Virus record (IMG/VR): IMGVR_UViG_3300029258_001885
Coordinates: 1-51,501 of that record
Length of the DNA: 51,501 nt
Source of the DNA: a virus
Reading direction: 5' to 3' (one strand)
Positions 15,090 through 24,619 of the stretch are shown piece after piece. Below the pieces are notes generated by a model. That model ran no database searches. It was given only the letters and a program-made list of their open reading frames with translations, and had not been told where the DNA came from. Positions within the stretch are counted from its first letter, which is position 1; each line of letters starts with the position of its first letter. A program made the position numbers and the translations under genes.

Positions 15090-15731
15090 CTACATCAATA
15101 CAAGCTTTCCCTCAAACCTGAGGTCAGGGCTTTCCGTTACACGTATGGATACGTCACCAGACGAGTTTACAAGTACCCTGTCGGGCTCCACCTTTATATA
15201 GTCCGTGCTGACCTTCTCGTACACCTGCACAATGGGACTAACCCCCTTGTGGTGGTCACTATCAGGACGTGTAATGGTGTAGTAACCACCAGCAGCACTT
15301 CCCCAGTCTGTGGTGGCGTTAAACGTCTTGACATCCCTTTCGTCACCCTGCTCAAGCACACACGCTATATCCTCCTGACCACCAGTGTTGTTGGTTACTC
15401 TGAGACTTGTCAGCGTTGAGCCAGGTGTGGCTGCAATCGTAAAGTCATCCAGTGAGGGGGTGGTTTGGGCTGTCAACCTTGTCAGCTCTCCAGTGCCCGT
15501 ATTGAGACTGTAGAGCTTGATTCGTATGTCAGACAAAGCCACGTTGTAGTTGTGGACAAAATCCACACTAGCAGCATTGTCAAGGTCCTCCTCCTCAAAG
15601 TACCTGCCACCCATCATGTCTGCCAGTTTGGTCCATGCAGACCTGACTGCTGCATGAAGGTCAACTCCTCCCGGCTCTCCCAAGTCTGGATGTGCAAGTG
15701 GTAATCTACCCACATTGGTTGTTGCTGTCAT
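15090..15731 (-). CDS. tail protein (213 aa), probable fibre accessory
   Basis: The protein starts MTATTNVGRLPLAHPDLGEP and has an N-terminal helix (LHAAVRSAWTKLADMMGGRY) followed by beta-rich sequence (FTIAATPGSTLTSLRVTNNT). It overlaps 15728-16207 by four bases. Composition and place suggest a structural tail protein linking the tail tip and fibres. No known family is recognised. Confidence 0.6.
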   Translation of the reverse strand: MTATTNVGRLPLAHPDLGEPGGVDLHAAVRSAWTKLADMMGGRYFEEEDLDNAASVDFVHNYNVALSDIRIKLYSLNTGTGELTRLTAQTTPSLDDFTIAATPGSTLTSLRVTNNTGGQEDIACVLEQGDERDVKTFNATTDWGSAAGGYYTITRPDSDHHKGVSPIVQVYEKVSTDYIKVEPDRVLVNSSGDVSIRVTESPDLRFEGKLVLM

Positions 15732-16207
15732 CGTCCTGCTCCTCTCGTATGCTCCTCAAGTTTGTGTAAAGTCTCATACTTGTCCAGTGGCCTGGTCTGT
15801 ATCTGACCATCCACAAAAACAGTGATTTTTGAATCTCTGGTAATTATTGACATGCCGATGACATCACCAGCACCTGTGTATGAGGCAATCTTTGACCTGC
15901 CCAAAAATGAGGGTGCAGTCAGTGCCACCCTCCACTCAAAGCTTGCAAAGTTGTGCCCATCGACAACCACAAGTGGCTTTATGGTCCACTGCCCAAACCT
16001 TTCACCCTCAATGACAGCCTTGGCCAAATGGTCCTTGTCCACAAAGGCAGCCATCTGCTTTGGGTCCTGACTGGCAGCATTCCAACCACCGTATCTGGTT
16101 TTTTTGCCATCACTGTATTCAAGCCTCCACCTTAGCCTGTAAAAGGGCTGGGTGCCCTTGCGTTTGGGCAGCTCTTTGGCCAAAAAATCGTCAGTGTATG
16201 GGCACAT
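15728..16207 (-). CDS. tail-module hypothetical protein (159 aa)
   Basis: ATG 16207 has GGGAG upstream. The protein contains FYRLRWRLEYSDGKKTRYGG and FASFEWRVALTAPSFLGRSK, beta strands rich in aromatic and basic residues, and a C-terminal helix (LDKYETLHKLEEHTRGAGR). It starts 17 bases inside the homing endonuclease gene, in another frame, so the endonuclease is inserted exactly upstream of it. The role is unknown. Confidence 0.55.
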   Translation of the reverse strand: MCPYTDDFLAKELPKRKGTQPFYRLRWRLEYSDGKKTRYGGWNAASQDPKQMAAFVDKDHLAKAVIEGERFGQWTIKPLVVVDGHNFASFEWRVALTAPSFLGRSKIASYTGAGDVIGMSIITRDSKITVFVDGQIQTRPLDKYETLHKLEEHTRGAGR

Positions 16208-16925
16208 TGCAATACTCCCACCTGGTACCTTTTACTGTCAGACGTTTGCCCTGACAGCACTCTGTTATTTTACCACCCTGGGATCCAATGGACTCACCAG
16301 CTTTTTTGGCACTGTCAAAGACCTCACCAGTACTGATGCACCTGACAGGTCTTTTTGCAGCTGCTGCACTCTGTCTGGCTCTGGTCTCAGCTGATGCTTT
16401 ACGTCCCCGCCTGGTCTCAGCCTGTTTGCGTCTGGCCTCCTTGGTCTGGCCAGCTCTGGTGAGTTTTGCCATGAGCTCTGGGTCTCTCTTTTTACCCAGC
16501 CAGGGTCTGGCAATGCTTTTGGCAGGATTGGCCTGCTTGGTGGCCTTGATTTTATCGCGTGTACTTTGTGGTCTGGGTTTGCCCCATGTCCAGTGTCTCT
16601 CCTTGGCTCTCATCTGACTCAGGATTTTTGATGCTCTTTTGTCCCAGCCCTTGCTGCTCATGCCACCTGCTGAGACATTGGCAAGGTCATTGCCTTGGGC
16701 CAAAAATGACCTCACCAGCTCAATCTCCTTTTTAAAAGCATCATGCTCAGTGAGGTCTTTTGCAAAAAACCTGACAGTTGGTTTTGTTTTGCCAAAGATC
16801 GAAGCCCAGCGTTTACTACGCTGTGCATGTACGTATGCCCGTCTACGTCTGCCCTTGCCTACGTACCTGCATGTCCCAGTACTGTCATAGTGTCCGTACA
16901 CGTAATAGTCCTTGTAATTGGTCAT
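16191..16925 (-). CDS. GIY-YIG homing endonuclease with NUMOD DNA-binding motifs
   Basis: Residues 7-33 hold the GIY-YIG core in the variant form YYVYGHYD and CRYVGKGRRRRAYVHA. A catalytic-type glutamate follows in FKKEIELVRSF. The middle has repeated NUMOD3-like segments (HWTWGKPRPQSTRDKI; ARPWLGKKRDPELMAKL; RRGRKASAETRARQ). The end is NUMOD1-like (CISTGEVFDSAKKAGESIG, then WEYC). Such free-standing enzymes cut DNA lacking the gene and spread it by repair. Its presence in the tail module marks a selfish insertion. AAGGA precedes the ATG. Length is normal. Confidence 0.85.
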   Translation of the reverse strand: MTNYKDYYVYGHYDSTGTCRYVGKGRRRRAYVHAQRSKRWASIFGKTKPTVRFFAKDLTEHDAFKKEIELVRSFLAQGNDLANVSAGGMSSKGWDKRASKILSQMRAKERHWTWGKPRPQSTRDKIKATKQANPAKSIARPWLGKKRDPELMAKLTRAGQTKEARRKQAETRRGRKASAETRARQSAAAAKRPVRCISTGEVFDSAKKAGESIGSQGGKITECCQGKRLTVKGTRWEYCNVPIH

Positions 16926-16950
16926 GGTATCCTTCTTTTGGAGGATGACA

Positions 16951-17697
16951 CTAGACCATGATTTTTAGCACGTCAAGACTCTGCATAAAGCTGCCAAAAC
17001 ATGCTGATATGCCACCAATTACCAGAGCAGTGAACGAATATGCCCATACCCAATCCCACTGAATGATGCCACCGTCTGGTGCCGAGTCCTCAAGGTAGAA
17101 CCTTACGCCCACCCATGCAGTGTCTCCCAAAACGGTGTCACCAGATTTGCCAATCTGTCCAGTCACTGGAGTGGTTGCATCCACCGGAGTGCCTGCATTG
17201 TTCCAGATCATGGCATCCACATGGAGGTCAAAACCAGAGGCAAGGCTGATACCATCAGTGCCGTTGTTGCCGTAAATATTTACTTGAGCACGTGATGGCA
17301 AAAAAGCGCTTGCACCAAGGCTGGCTATGTTTTGTCCAGCATGCTCAATTCTGTACCCACTGGCCAGACCGTCACTGTTGTTTGCTGTAGCCTCATTGTC
17401 TGCCTGACCCTTTGCAATCATGGTGGCTATGTCTGCAGCACTTGATGCCGCACCTCCATAGGCCTGAGAGTACTCATCGATGAAGGTCTTGGTATCAGTT
17501 ATTGGATCCACTGTGGCGTTTGTTGATACATAGACATCCTGGTGACCCGTGTTCGAGGGCTTGGATATGATGGGTGTGTACTCGGAATTTACCACTTGGC
17601 CCAAGTCCAAACCGGTACCACCACCAGCCAAAGCATCAGCAACCTGGCTGGGTGGATTCAATACTTTTGAGATTGTCAAGTTAACTGCCATTGTCAT
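16951..17697 (-). CDS. tail-associated protein with C-terminal hydrophobic segment (248 aa)
   Basis: The protein starts MTMAVNLTISKVLNPPSQVA and is low in charge, with many Ala, Gly, Asn and Thr residues. The C-terminus (DWVWAYSFTALVIGGISACF) is a probable membrane or membrane-insertion helix, unusual for a soluble tail protein. Its ATG overlaps the stop of the hub gene. A role in tail tip or DNA entry through the membrane is possible. No family is recognised. Confidence 0.6.
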   Translation of the reverse strand: MTMAVNLTISKVLNPPSQVADALAGGGTGLDLGQVVNSEYTPIISKPSNTGHQDVYVSTNATVDPITDTKTFIDEYSQAYGGAASSAADIATMIAKGQADNEATANNSDGLASGYRIEHAGQNIASLGASAFLPSRAQVNIYGNNGTDGISLASGFDLHVDAMIWNNAGTPVDATTPVTGQIGKSGDTVLGDTAWVGVRFYLEDSAPDGGIIQWDWVWAYSFTALVIGGISACFGSFMQSLDVLKIMV

Positions 17698-19397
17698 GTC
17701 TCCTGTGTAATGGTTGCTGTAGACCCACCAGTGATGCCACTGTATCCCGGACTCCAGCCGCCAAAGGGCACCATCTGGAAACTCCAGAACCTGACGGGTA
17801 TTGCAAGTCCCTGTGGGTCATATCCTAAAGTACGTATCATTGCAGGGGTCTTGTCAAGCTGGACAGACCCAATATTTACATTGACGCTCACAAAGTCCCC
17901 TACATCCAAAAGAAGGGCCCTTGGTGTGAGTGTCACGTCAATCCTCTCGGAGTAGGCACTGGCAAGCTTTAAAATCTCCTTTAGGTTGCGTGTCACATCC
18001 CCAATTTCATAGAGGTTTGGAAAAACAACCAGCTTTGATATCTCCCTGCCAGCCTGTGTGATTGCAGCGTTGTTTCGATAAAATGGCGTAGACAGCCTGG
18101 CCTCGCCCTTGGAAGGGTCAAAATCAAAGTCTCCCTTGGCCCTGTTAAAGTTGTTTAGGTCATCAGTCATGGGTTTGAACGTCCCACGTACAGCATCCCA
18201 GTTTCGCACCTCATAGGATGGGCTGGCCTCAAAGTCATCCAGATGCAGGGAGTTTATCTTTAGCTTTTGGTCCCTTGATATAAAGGCCTCAAGCCTGACC
18301 TGCTCAAGCATGGACAGGGCATAGGCCAAAACCTCCTGAGACTCCTGTATCCATACCCTGCTCAAAACCCCTGCAATATCAGATTCTGTTGGTGTGGACT
18401 TGTCCCTGTAGGTTGCCCAATTGGCATCAAAGTCTCCAGATGCCAATCCTCCAAACCTGATGAGGATATCTCTGGCTTGCCAGACAATATTGTCATCGTA
18501 TCCGCTGAGGTCCACGCCTACGCATTTGAGATAAAACTCATCACCTGCTCCATATTGCCAGGGACTGCCGTCAATCATGAGGTTTCCCTGCTGGATATCT
18601 ATGACCTGGTTGTTTGTACCGCCCACAATGCTGATGTCCGAGGATGCAAAGGTATAATAGTCCTCCCCCCTTCTGAGGGTCACACTGGAGGTATCCACAC
18701 TCTTTAGGGGGACCGAGCTGATGACACACCTGACATCCGTGGTGCCGGCAAGGACTCCAGCATTGGTGCCGTTTACCGGGAAGGCAGGTACTGCAGGTGC
18801 CTCAGGTCTCAAATATGCTGTCCAGTCTCCATATATGACCGGAACACCAAGTCCCACAAAAGAGTCCTCAATATCAGGCCAATCATCATCAATAAGGACT
18901 TGGTTGGGCAGAATGTTGGTGTTTATATCATCAAAATCATTTCGACAGGTCAGTATGAAGGTGGAGGTATTACGCTCAAACCCACCCACATCTGTCACCT
19001 TGCCCCTAAAAATCTCTGTATATGAGCTGGCAAGCTCTGCCAGCCCCACCTTGACCACCACGTTCCTGCCGATAAAACCGTCATAGTCAGCCCCACCAGG
19101 CAGCCATCTTGAATATTCACCATCTACGTTGGACACCTCAAGCTTCAGCTCACTAAACTGGAGCTCTCCACTCAGCCATTCACCTACTGTTTTTTGTATG
19201 ATTGGAAAGGTCACACGGGGAGGATAAAACACACCACCCACATACTTGGCCCTGTCACTGGCCAGTATGGTATTTGACGGCACCTCAATCTCTGCAATCA
19301 TTTCAATGCGATTGGCAAGATTGTCCTGGCACTCGTCCAGCAAAGCCTGATTCAAGGCTGTAGCTGTTTCATAAGGCCGTCTGTCACTTGTCCCCAT
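17694..19397 (-). CDS. putative tail hub or baseplate protein (567 aa)
   Basis: The protein lies two genes after the tape measure, where siphophages keep their central hub. It has SELKLEVSNVDGEYSRWLPG, then EIFRGKVTDVGGFERNTSTF and LTCRNDFDDINTNILPNQVL, and a later VLAYALSMLEQVRLEAFISR. From memory these segments resemble hub-like tail proteins with an FRGKV motif. It overlaps neighbours by a few bases at both ends. The assignment depends partly on gene order. Confidence 0.65.
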   Translation of the reverse strand: MGTSDRRPYETATALNQALLDECQDNLANRIEMIAEIEVPSNTILASDRAKYVGGVFYPPRVTFPIIQKTVGEWLSGELQFSELKLEVSNVDGEYSRWLPGGADYDGFIGRNVVVKVGLAELASSYTEIFRGKVTDVGGFERNTSTFILTCRNDFDDINTNILPNQVLIDDDWPDIEDSFVGLGVPVIYGDWTAYLRPEAPAVPAFPVNGTNAGVLAGTTDVRCVISSVPLKSVDTSSVTLRRGEDYYTFASSDISIVGGTNNQVIDIQQGNLMIDGSPWQYGAGDEFYLKCVGVDLSGYDDNIVWQARDILIRFGGLASGDFDANWATYRDKSTPTESDIAGVLSRVWIQESQEVLAYALSMLEQVRLEAFISRDQKLKINSLHLDDFEASPSYEVRNWDAVRGTFKPMTDDLNNFNRAKGDFDFDPSKGEARLSTPFYRNNAAITQAGREISKLVVFPNLYEIGDVTRNLKEILKLASAYSERIDVTLTPRALLLDVGDFVSVNVNIGSVQLDKTPAMIRTLGYDPQGLAIPVRFWSFQMVPFGGWSPGYSGITGGSTATITQET

Positions 19398-20692
19398 TAC
19401 AAACTCTCGTCCCAGTCAAGGCTAAACCCGACACGGTGGTTGTTATCACTGAGCGCCTGGTGATTCTCCACAGGCAGCTCCACAAGCTTGGCAAACACAG
19501 CCAGACTGGACGGCTGTGTGGGTCTTGGTATGATCAGACACTTGAGGTCAGTCTTGGCATCGGCAAAATAATCCTGCATCAGTCTCCAGTTGCCGCCATC
19601 ATAAAGCCACTGGCTGAAATTGAGGCCCAGCACCTTGCGCGTTGCCCTGTCATTGGAGACATTGGTAAAGCCCTCAGTCTCAAGCGTATCCTTGAAATGC
19701 TTGTTTCCATATCTGACTGGATTGTCAAAACACTCCCTCAGGCTGACGATACTGGCAGACCCAAAAACAACAGCACCAATTTTTATATGGTTGTCTGGGT
19801 TGGTTGGGTCTTCTATGACCAGCTGCCAGTACCTGAATGCATCGGTGGGCAGTGTCGGACTGATGTAATACATGTTTTCCAGTTCTGTGACCAAAACCTC
19901 ACTAAAGCCTATGGTTGCAAAGTTTGGAACAGTAGATCCCTGAAGGGTTACACGGGCACTGGTAGTTAAATTGTGGTCAAGAATACCAAGGGTGTCCACA
20001 AACGCTCCCTGTGGTATTCCCGTGTCACATCTAAGCCTGACAAGGGCAATATCCCCATTATCTGACTGGTACCTCTGCTCAAGGATATCCGTGTTGAGGT
20101 TGTTTTGAGAGTAGTCTGCCACAGACACTGAGGGTATTGCTGTCCAGTTGGTCCCACCAAGGGATGATGTACCACGAGAGGCAAAATTACAGAGTATTCT
20201 AAGCTGTTGGATATTGTACAAGACCATGGTGGCCTGAGTGCCAAGGTCCACCTTTTTTATCATGTTTGCCTGCATGCCCAGAGGCGTCTCGGTATCCACC
20301 CTCATTTTGGCCTGCACACCCAAAGCCTTAAGTACATCCTTGATTTTAAGGTCCACCTGCATGCCCTGCAGCTTGTCATCAGCCTCTGAAACAATCCTCA
20401 TCTCAGCCTGTACGCCCTGCTTTGCCCTGATACAGCCAGACAAATAGGGGTCTGTGAGGTATGGCTCAGAGTTTAGATATTTGGGACACCACCAGTGTGC
20501 AAGGTCTCCAGCTTTTACCTGAATACCCAAAAGCTTTTGGTCACCAATCTGCATTTCTGTTTGGGTGCCGAGTGGTTTGGTCTTTTTGGTAAACATTTCC
20601 ACCTGCATGCCCAGCTGCTCAAGTATCCTGCCAGCCAGATAGGGCAGATCAGATAGGTAGGGTGTTTCAAGATATCCGATTTCGGTTGTCAT
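19397..20692 (-). CDS. tail-tip protein with LGxQxxM repeats (431 aa)
   Basis: The first ~160 residues carry eight copies of a short motif L/Q-G-x-Q-x-x-M/L (LGMQVEM, LGTQTEM, LGIQVKA, QGVQAEM, QGMQVDL, LGVQAKM, LGMQANM, LGTQATM), mostly 12-17 residues apart. A second unit, PYLSDLPYLAG and PYLTDPYLSG, precedes repeats one and four. The remainder (about 160-431) is beta-rich, with QLRILCNFASRGTSSLGGTN and YWQLVIEDPTNPDNHIKIG, like distal-tail or fibre-attachment proteins. It lies directly after the tape measure, with four bases of overlap. Confidence 0.65.
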   Translation of the reverse strand: MTTEIGYLETPYLSDLPYLAGRILEQLGMQVEMFTKKTKPLGTQTEMQIGDQKLLGIQVKAGDLAHWWCPKYLNSEPYLTDPYLSGCIRAKQGVQAEMRIVSEADDKLQGMQVDLKIKDVLKALGVQAKMRVDTETPLGMQANMIKKVDLGTQATMVLYNIQQLRILCNFASRGTSSLGGTNWTAIPSVSVADYSQNNLNTDILEQRYQSDNGDIALVRLRCDTGIPQGAFVDTLGILDHNLTTSARVTLQGSTVPNFATIGFSEVLVTELENMYYISPTLPTDAFRYWQLVIEDPTNPDNHIKIGAVVFGSASIVSLRECFDNPVRYGNKHFKDTLETEGFTNVSNDRATRKVLGLNFSQWLYDGGNWRLMQDYFADAKTDLKCLIIPRPTQPSSLAVFAKLVELPVENHQALSDNNHRVGFSLDWDESL

Positions 20693-23600
20693 GCCCTGCT
20701 CCTAACCCCCCTGTCAGAGAGTACAAACTCACCCCTCTGTGATTTTTGTTTCAGCTGCCTTTCAATTTCCGGTACAACCTCGCGTCTGACCTGGTCAACA
20801 GTGAGGTTGGTTTTGGCATTGACCACTATGTTTATATTTGTGGGACCACCCGTGGCAGGTACAAAAGGCTCACGTGAAGCATTTATGGCTGCAAGCAATC
20901 CAATATTGGCTCTTGCAGACTCTCTGTTGACCACAAATTCACCTGGCGTGAGCATCGCCGGTACAGAGTCCGTGCCCCTGGGTACAAGCGCACCCGCCTG
21001 GGCATATATGGGCCCGCCGTTGGCCCTATAGATATTTTCGGCATTACGAACGGCATTATCAATACTGTTTGCCGTGACAATACCACCTGTGGATCCAAAT
21101 ATACCTCCCACATCGGGAGCCCAGCTGAAAAGGTCATTGACAAAGTTTTGTAAATCCTCCACCCATTGGGGTTTTGACAAAAGCGGGGTAACCACATACT
21201 CGTCTATCCATTTCCATACGGCAAAAACACCATCAGTCACAGGCCCAACTATATGCTCCGAAACCCAGCCCCAAACAGCATTCAAACCTTCAATCATGGG
21301 TGTCACAACGTTTTGCACCACCCAGTCCCATACCGCCCAGAGCCCGTCAACAAGAGGCATGACAATCCGCTCCCATACAAAGGTCCAGACAGCCGTCAAA
21401 CCCTCTATTATCGGATTTAGAATGTTGTCCCAAACCCACTGCCAGACGGCTCTTAAAGCTTCAAAAACCGGCATCAATATCTTGTCGCGTATCCACTCCC
21501 AGGTCCTCACAAGAGCATCCCACAGCCTCTGCAGGATGTTTGCAGACCTGTTTGTGCTTGATCCTATTGCGTTGCGTATCCTGTCTGAGACATCCATACC
21601 CCTGGTTGCAGCTGCAATATCTACAACCTCAAACATCTCCGAGGTGCTCCTTGATATGTCATCACCAAGCTTTTTGAGCTGCTCCTCTGTCTCGCTAAAA
21701 TCCACACCAAGATCAAAGATATCCTCCTGCCCAAGCACGTTTGCCAGGGTATTGACAATCTCCTTTAGACCGTCCAAAAGCCCCATGACGATGGCTTCTC
21801 CAATTTCCGGAGCCAGTCTGATCATGGTTTCGACAAATATGACTGCCAGCCTTGGCACCATGGCAACCAATCCAACCTGCAGGGCAATAATGAGACGTGG
21901 GACGGCAGATACCAGCCCAAAAACAAGCTTCTCAACAAATTCAGGCAACCTGTCCAACAAGTACTGAAAAGCATCCGGTATTCCTGTGGCGATCAACTCC
22001 ACCAGGGCATTGGGCAGGTCAATTAGCAGACCCTCCACCAAAGCGAATGCAAGATCACCAATACTGGATATGATGTTGGGTATAAATTCGCTTATAAACC
22101 TTCCGATGGAGCCAATCAGATTTTTTACACCATCCACAATGGCAACCGGCAAATCCGTAATTGAATCAATGAGATTTGCAGCTTTGGATAAAAGCTGAGG
22201 TATTGCATCAACAAGCTGCTGAGCGGCATCAAGCATCATGTTTGCAGCTCCCAGCACAGCAAGAGGTCCTGTCATTGCCGTGCTTACTGCACCAGCAATA
22301 GACGCTGAGCCCTGTCCAAAAACATCCCCAATAAGTTTAAGGTCTTTTTCCTTGAAAAGCTCAAAGTCCTTTAGAGTACCTTCAATCTGAGGTATTGCGG
22401 GTCCAGCCTCCTCTGCACCCTTGACAAGTCCCCCACCTGCCTGGATTGCCTTGTCCTCCACCTCATCCAGCCCGTTTATGAGCGTGTCAATAAACTTGCC
22501 AGCTTCTCCTGCAAGCCCAAGGTCCACACGTTTGGCGGTATCTGTCAGCTGCTTGTCAGTATCCTCAATCTGCCTGTTTATCTCATCAGCCTCTCCTGCA
22601 AGGCTTGACATCGCCTCACGTACACCGTTTAATGCACCCTCACCAACCACCCCAAAGGTATCCATTGCCTCAAGCATGATCTCAATACCCACCAGAACAC
22701 CTGTTGCAATGGCGTTGAAACCACGCTGTACCCTGAGCCACATGGATTTAAATGCATTGCCTATGGTGTCGGCAAGATCCTCAAGGTGATCCATATTGCT
22801 TATAAATATGTCCACGGCAGCAACCGCTGCAGCCACACCAGCGGCAATCAGCAAAAACTTGCCGGCCACAATGGCAGCTGGTGCAGCAACAGCCCAGATG
22901 GCAGGAGCAAGGGCCGCCAGGCCTGCAATTATTTTAGGCCCTGTGAGCAGTAAAAACGCCCCTGCAAGCCCCTTTATGGAGACAGCAACAGATTCCCAAT
23001 TTACCTGCCTGACAGCGTCAGACAGCCGTTTTACCACGTCTATTGTCATTTCCATTGCATCTATGAGTACCTCTATTGCAGGTACTGCAAATTCAAGCAG
23101 GACACTGCCAATCCTGGTCATGGCGGACTCAAAGCGTCCCCTCAGCACGCCCAGTCTGAAGTCTGCCGTTTGGGCAATCTTTGCAAAGGCATCCTCTGTA
23201 ACCTGACCCATATTTTCAGCGCTGGCACCCATGTCCTCCATGATGTCATTAAACTTGTTGCCTATGCTCCCGCTTGTCAGTGCAAGCACGGCATTGACTG
23301 CCTCAATCCTGCCAAAAAGCTTGGTGAGGCTCTCAGTAGTCCCGTCAGTCTGGCCAATAATACGCCTCAGGGTTGTGACCATGCCGTCCTGTGATATGGC
23401 GTTTTGTATTGAGCTGATATTCAGCCTGTCAAGGACTTCACGCAAGTCTCCAGTCTGCTTGGACAGGCCTACCATGGCACTCCTCACCTGGGTCACTGCC
23501 ATGGCTGTCTCAACACCTCCAGTGGTAATGGCTGATACACTGGCCACAAGCTCCTCCATGGACACCCCTGTGGCAGCTGCCAGAGGAGCAGCCATACCCA

Positions 23601-24186
23601 AAGACGCACTGAGTGCGTCCACAGTAGTCTTGCCAGCCCTCATACCGATAAACAGGGCATCAGTGACCCTTGCAGACTGCTCAGCCGATATGCCGTAGGA
23701 ATTTAACAGAGTGGTCAGACCATCGGTGGCAACGGCAAGATCTGTCACACCACCCACGGCAAGCTTTTGGGCAAAAGTGAGAAGGTCTGTGGACGTGGCA
23801 GCATCTACGGCACCAGATGACAGAGCCTGATAATATGCCTTGGCCAGCTCGGTCTGGTCTGTGCCAAACTGCTCTTGCTGCTCAAGTATCTCATCAGTAA
23901 AAAAGCCCATGGACTGGCTGCCATCGTCCAGTAATGTAGTGATCTCAGCCACTGACTTTTGGAGGTTTACAGCAGAGCCCACGGTGGCATCAATCGCTTG
24001 ACTGGCGCGTCTTGATACCGTCCCAAAAATCTGCATTGACTGGTTTATGCCTGTCATGGCAATGGCAAAGGACTGAAAGCCCTTGGTTGCCTGCTGGGCC
24101 TTGGCTCTGACTGAATCCAAAAACTTGACGTTTTTGGCGTCAAACTTCATTGGCACCACAAAAGTGTCACCAGTCACCACTGCCAT
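20689..24186 (-). CDS. tail tape measure protein
   Basis: The start at 24186 (MAVVTGDTFVVPMKFDAKNV) has GAGG upstream. The 1165-residue protein has the TP901-type core at about residues 90-350 (TSTDLLTFAQKLAVGGVTDL; AATGVSMEELVASVSAITTG), hydrophobic segments from about 400 (IWAVAAPAAIVAGKFLLIAA), and long coiled regions. Residues about 883-996 are six tandem 19-residue repeats with a P-x-x-x-G-L-x-A-V-W pattern. The protein sets tail length and probably forms a channel for DNA entry. It follows the G/T chaperone pair, as usual. Confidence 0.92.
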   Translation of the reverse strand: MAVVTGDTFVVPMKFDAKNVKFLDSVRAKAQQATKGFQSFAIAMTGINQSMQIFGTVSRRASQAIDATVGSAVNLQKSVAEITTLLDDGSQSMGFFTDEILEQQEQFGTDQTELAKAYYQALSSGAVDAATSTDLLTFAQKLAVGGVTDLAVATDGLTTLLNSYGISAEQSARVTDALFIGMRAGKTTVDALSASLGMAAPLAAATGVSMEELVASVSAITTGGVETAMAVTQVRSAMVGLSKQTGDLREVLDRLNISSIQNAISQDGMVTTLRRIIGQTDGTTESLTKLFGRIEAVNAVLALTSGSIGNKFNDIMEDMGASAENMGQVTEDAFAKIAQTADFRLGVLRGRFESAMTRIGSVLLEFAVPAIEVLIDAMEMTIDVVKRLSDAVRQVNWESVAVSIKGLAGAFLLLTGPKIIAGLAALAPAIWAVAAPAAIVAGKFLLIAAGVAAAVAAVDIFISNMDHLEDLADTIGNAFKSMWLRVQRGFNAIATGVLVGIEIMLEAMDTFGVVGEGALNGVREAMSSLAGEADEINRQIEDTDKQLTDTAKRVDLGLAGEAGKFIDTLINGLDEVEDKAIQAGGGLVKGAEEAGPAIPQIEGTLKDFELFKEKDLKLIGDVFGQGSASIAGAVSTAMTGPLAVLGAANMMLDAAQQLVDAIPQLLSKAANLIDSITDLPVAIVDGVKNLIGSIGRFISEFIPNIISSIGDLAFALVEGLLIDLPNALVELIATGIPDAFQYLLDRLPEFVEKLVFGLVSAVPRLIIALQVGLVAMVPRLAVIFVETMIRLAPEIGEAIVMGLLDGLKEIVNTLANVLGQEDIFDLGVDFSETEEQLKKLGDDISRSTSEMFEVVDIAAATRGMDVSDRIRNAIGSSTNRSANILQRLWDALVRTWEWIRDKILMPVFEALRAVWQWVWDNILNPIIEGLTAVWTFVWERIVMPLVDGLWAVWDWVVQNVVTPMIEGLNAVWGWVSEHIVGPVTDGVFAVWKWIDEYVVTPLLSKPQWVEDLQNFVNDLFSWAPDVGGIFGSTGGIVTANSIDNAVRNAENIYRANGGPIYAQAGALVPRGTDSVPAMLTPGEFVVNRESARANIGLLAAINASREPFVPATGGPTNINIVVNAKTNLTVDQVRREVVPEIERQLKQKSQRGEFVLSDRGVRSRA

Positions 24187-24193
24187 AAAAACC

Positions 24194-24619
24194 TCATTTC
24201 TTGCCAAACATTCTGGCAATCATTTTACCAATTGCCTCCAGTACCCTGGGCGTAAACTCTCCCACCTGCTCCCAGGTCCTGCAGTACATCCTGTGTCTGT
24301 ACCTCTGGACAAATACCGGAAATACTTCGCAAAAATATTGGTCCTGATGCTCAAGACCGCCTTCGCGTGGAAGGATGCCCGTCTCTGTGGCCACCACACA
24401 CTGGTTATACAGCTCCAATAACCACCTGTGGCGTGTAGCCTTGCCTGGACAAAAGGTGTACTTGAGGCTGTAGCTGTCCACGGGTTTGGGCTTTTTGTAG
24501 TTGTTGTAACCAGGCTCCTCACAGCGTCTGGCCTCCCTTGTCATTTTGGTACATCTTGAGCATCTGTACACTCCACTTGTCTTTGCACTGGCAAACCTCA
24601 AATCTACCAGTGCCTGCAT
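24194..24619 (-). CDS. tail assembly chaperone T domain (frameshift partner)
   Basis: The frame lies between the G-like gene and the tape measure. Its ATG overlaps the upstream TGA in the sequence TGATG. It is best read as the second half of a G-T fusion made by -1 slippage at 24622-24628, and separate translation is also possible. The 141 residues include CSRCTKMTREARRC, a possible zinc pair, and a region rich in Tyr and Arg. G and GT proteins coat the tape measure during tail assembly. Confidence 0.7.
   Translation of the reverse strand: MQALVDLRFASAKTSGVYRCSRCTKMTREARRCEEPGYNNYKKPKPVDSYSLKYTFCPGKATRHRWLLELYNQCVVATETGILPREGGLEHQDQYFCEVFPVFVQRYRHRMYCRTWEQVGEFTPRVLEAIGKMIARMFGKK

Noticed and set aside
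21074-21967. 297-codon rightward frame opposite the tape measure gene
   Set aside because: It lies wholly antisense to the tape measure. Its protein is Ser/Thr/Pro-rich with no ribosome site, the usual shadow of a helical gene.
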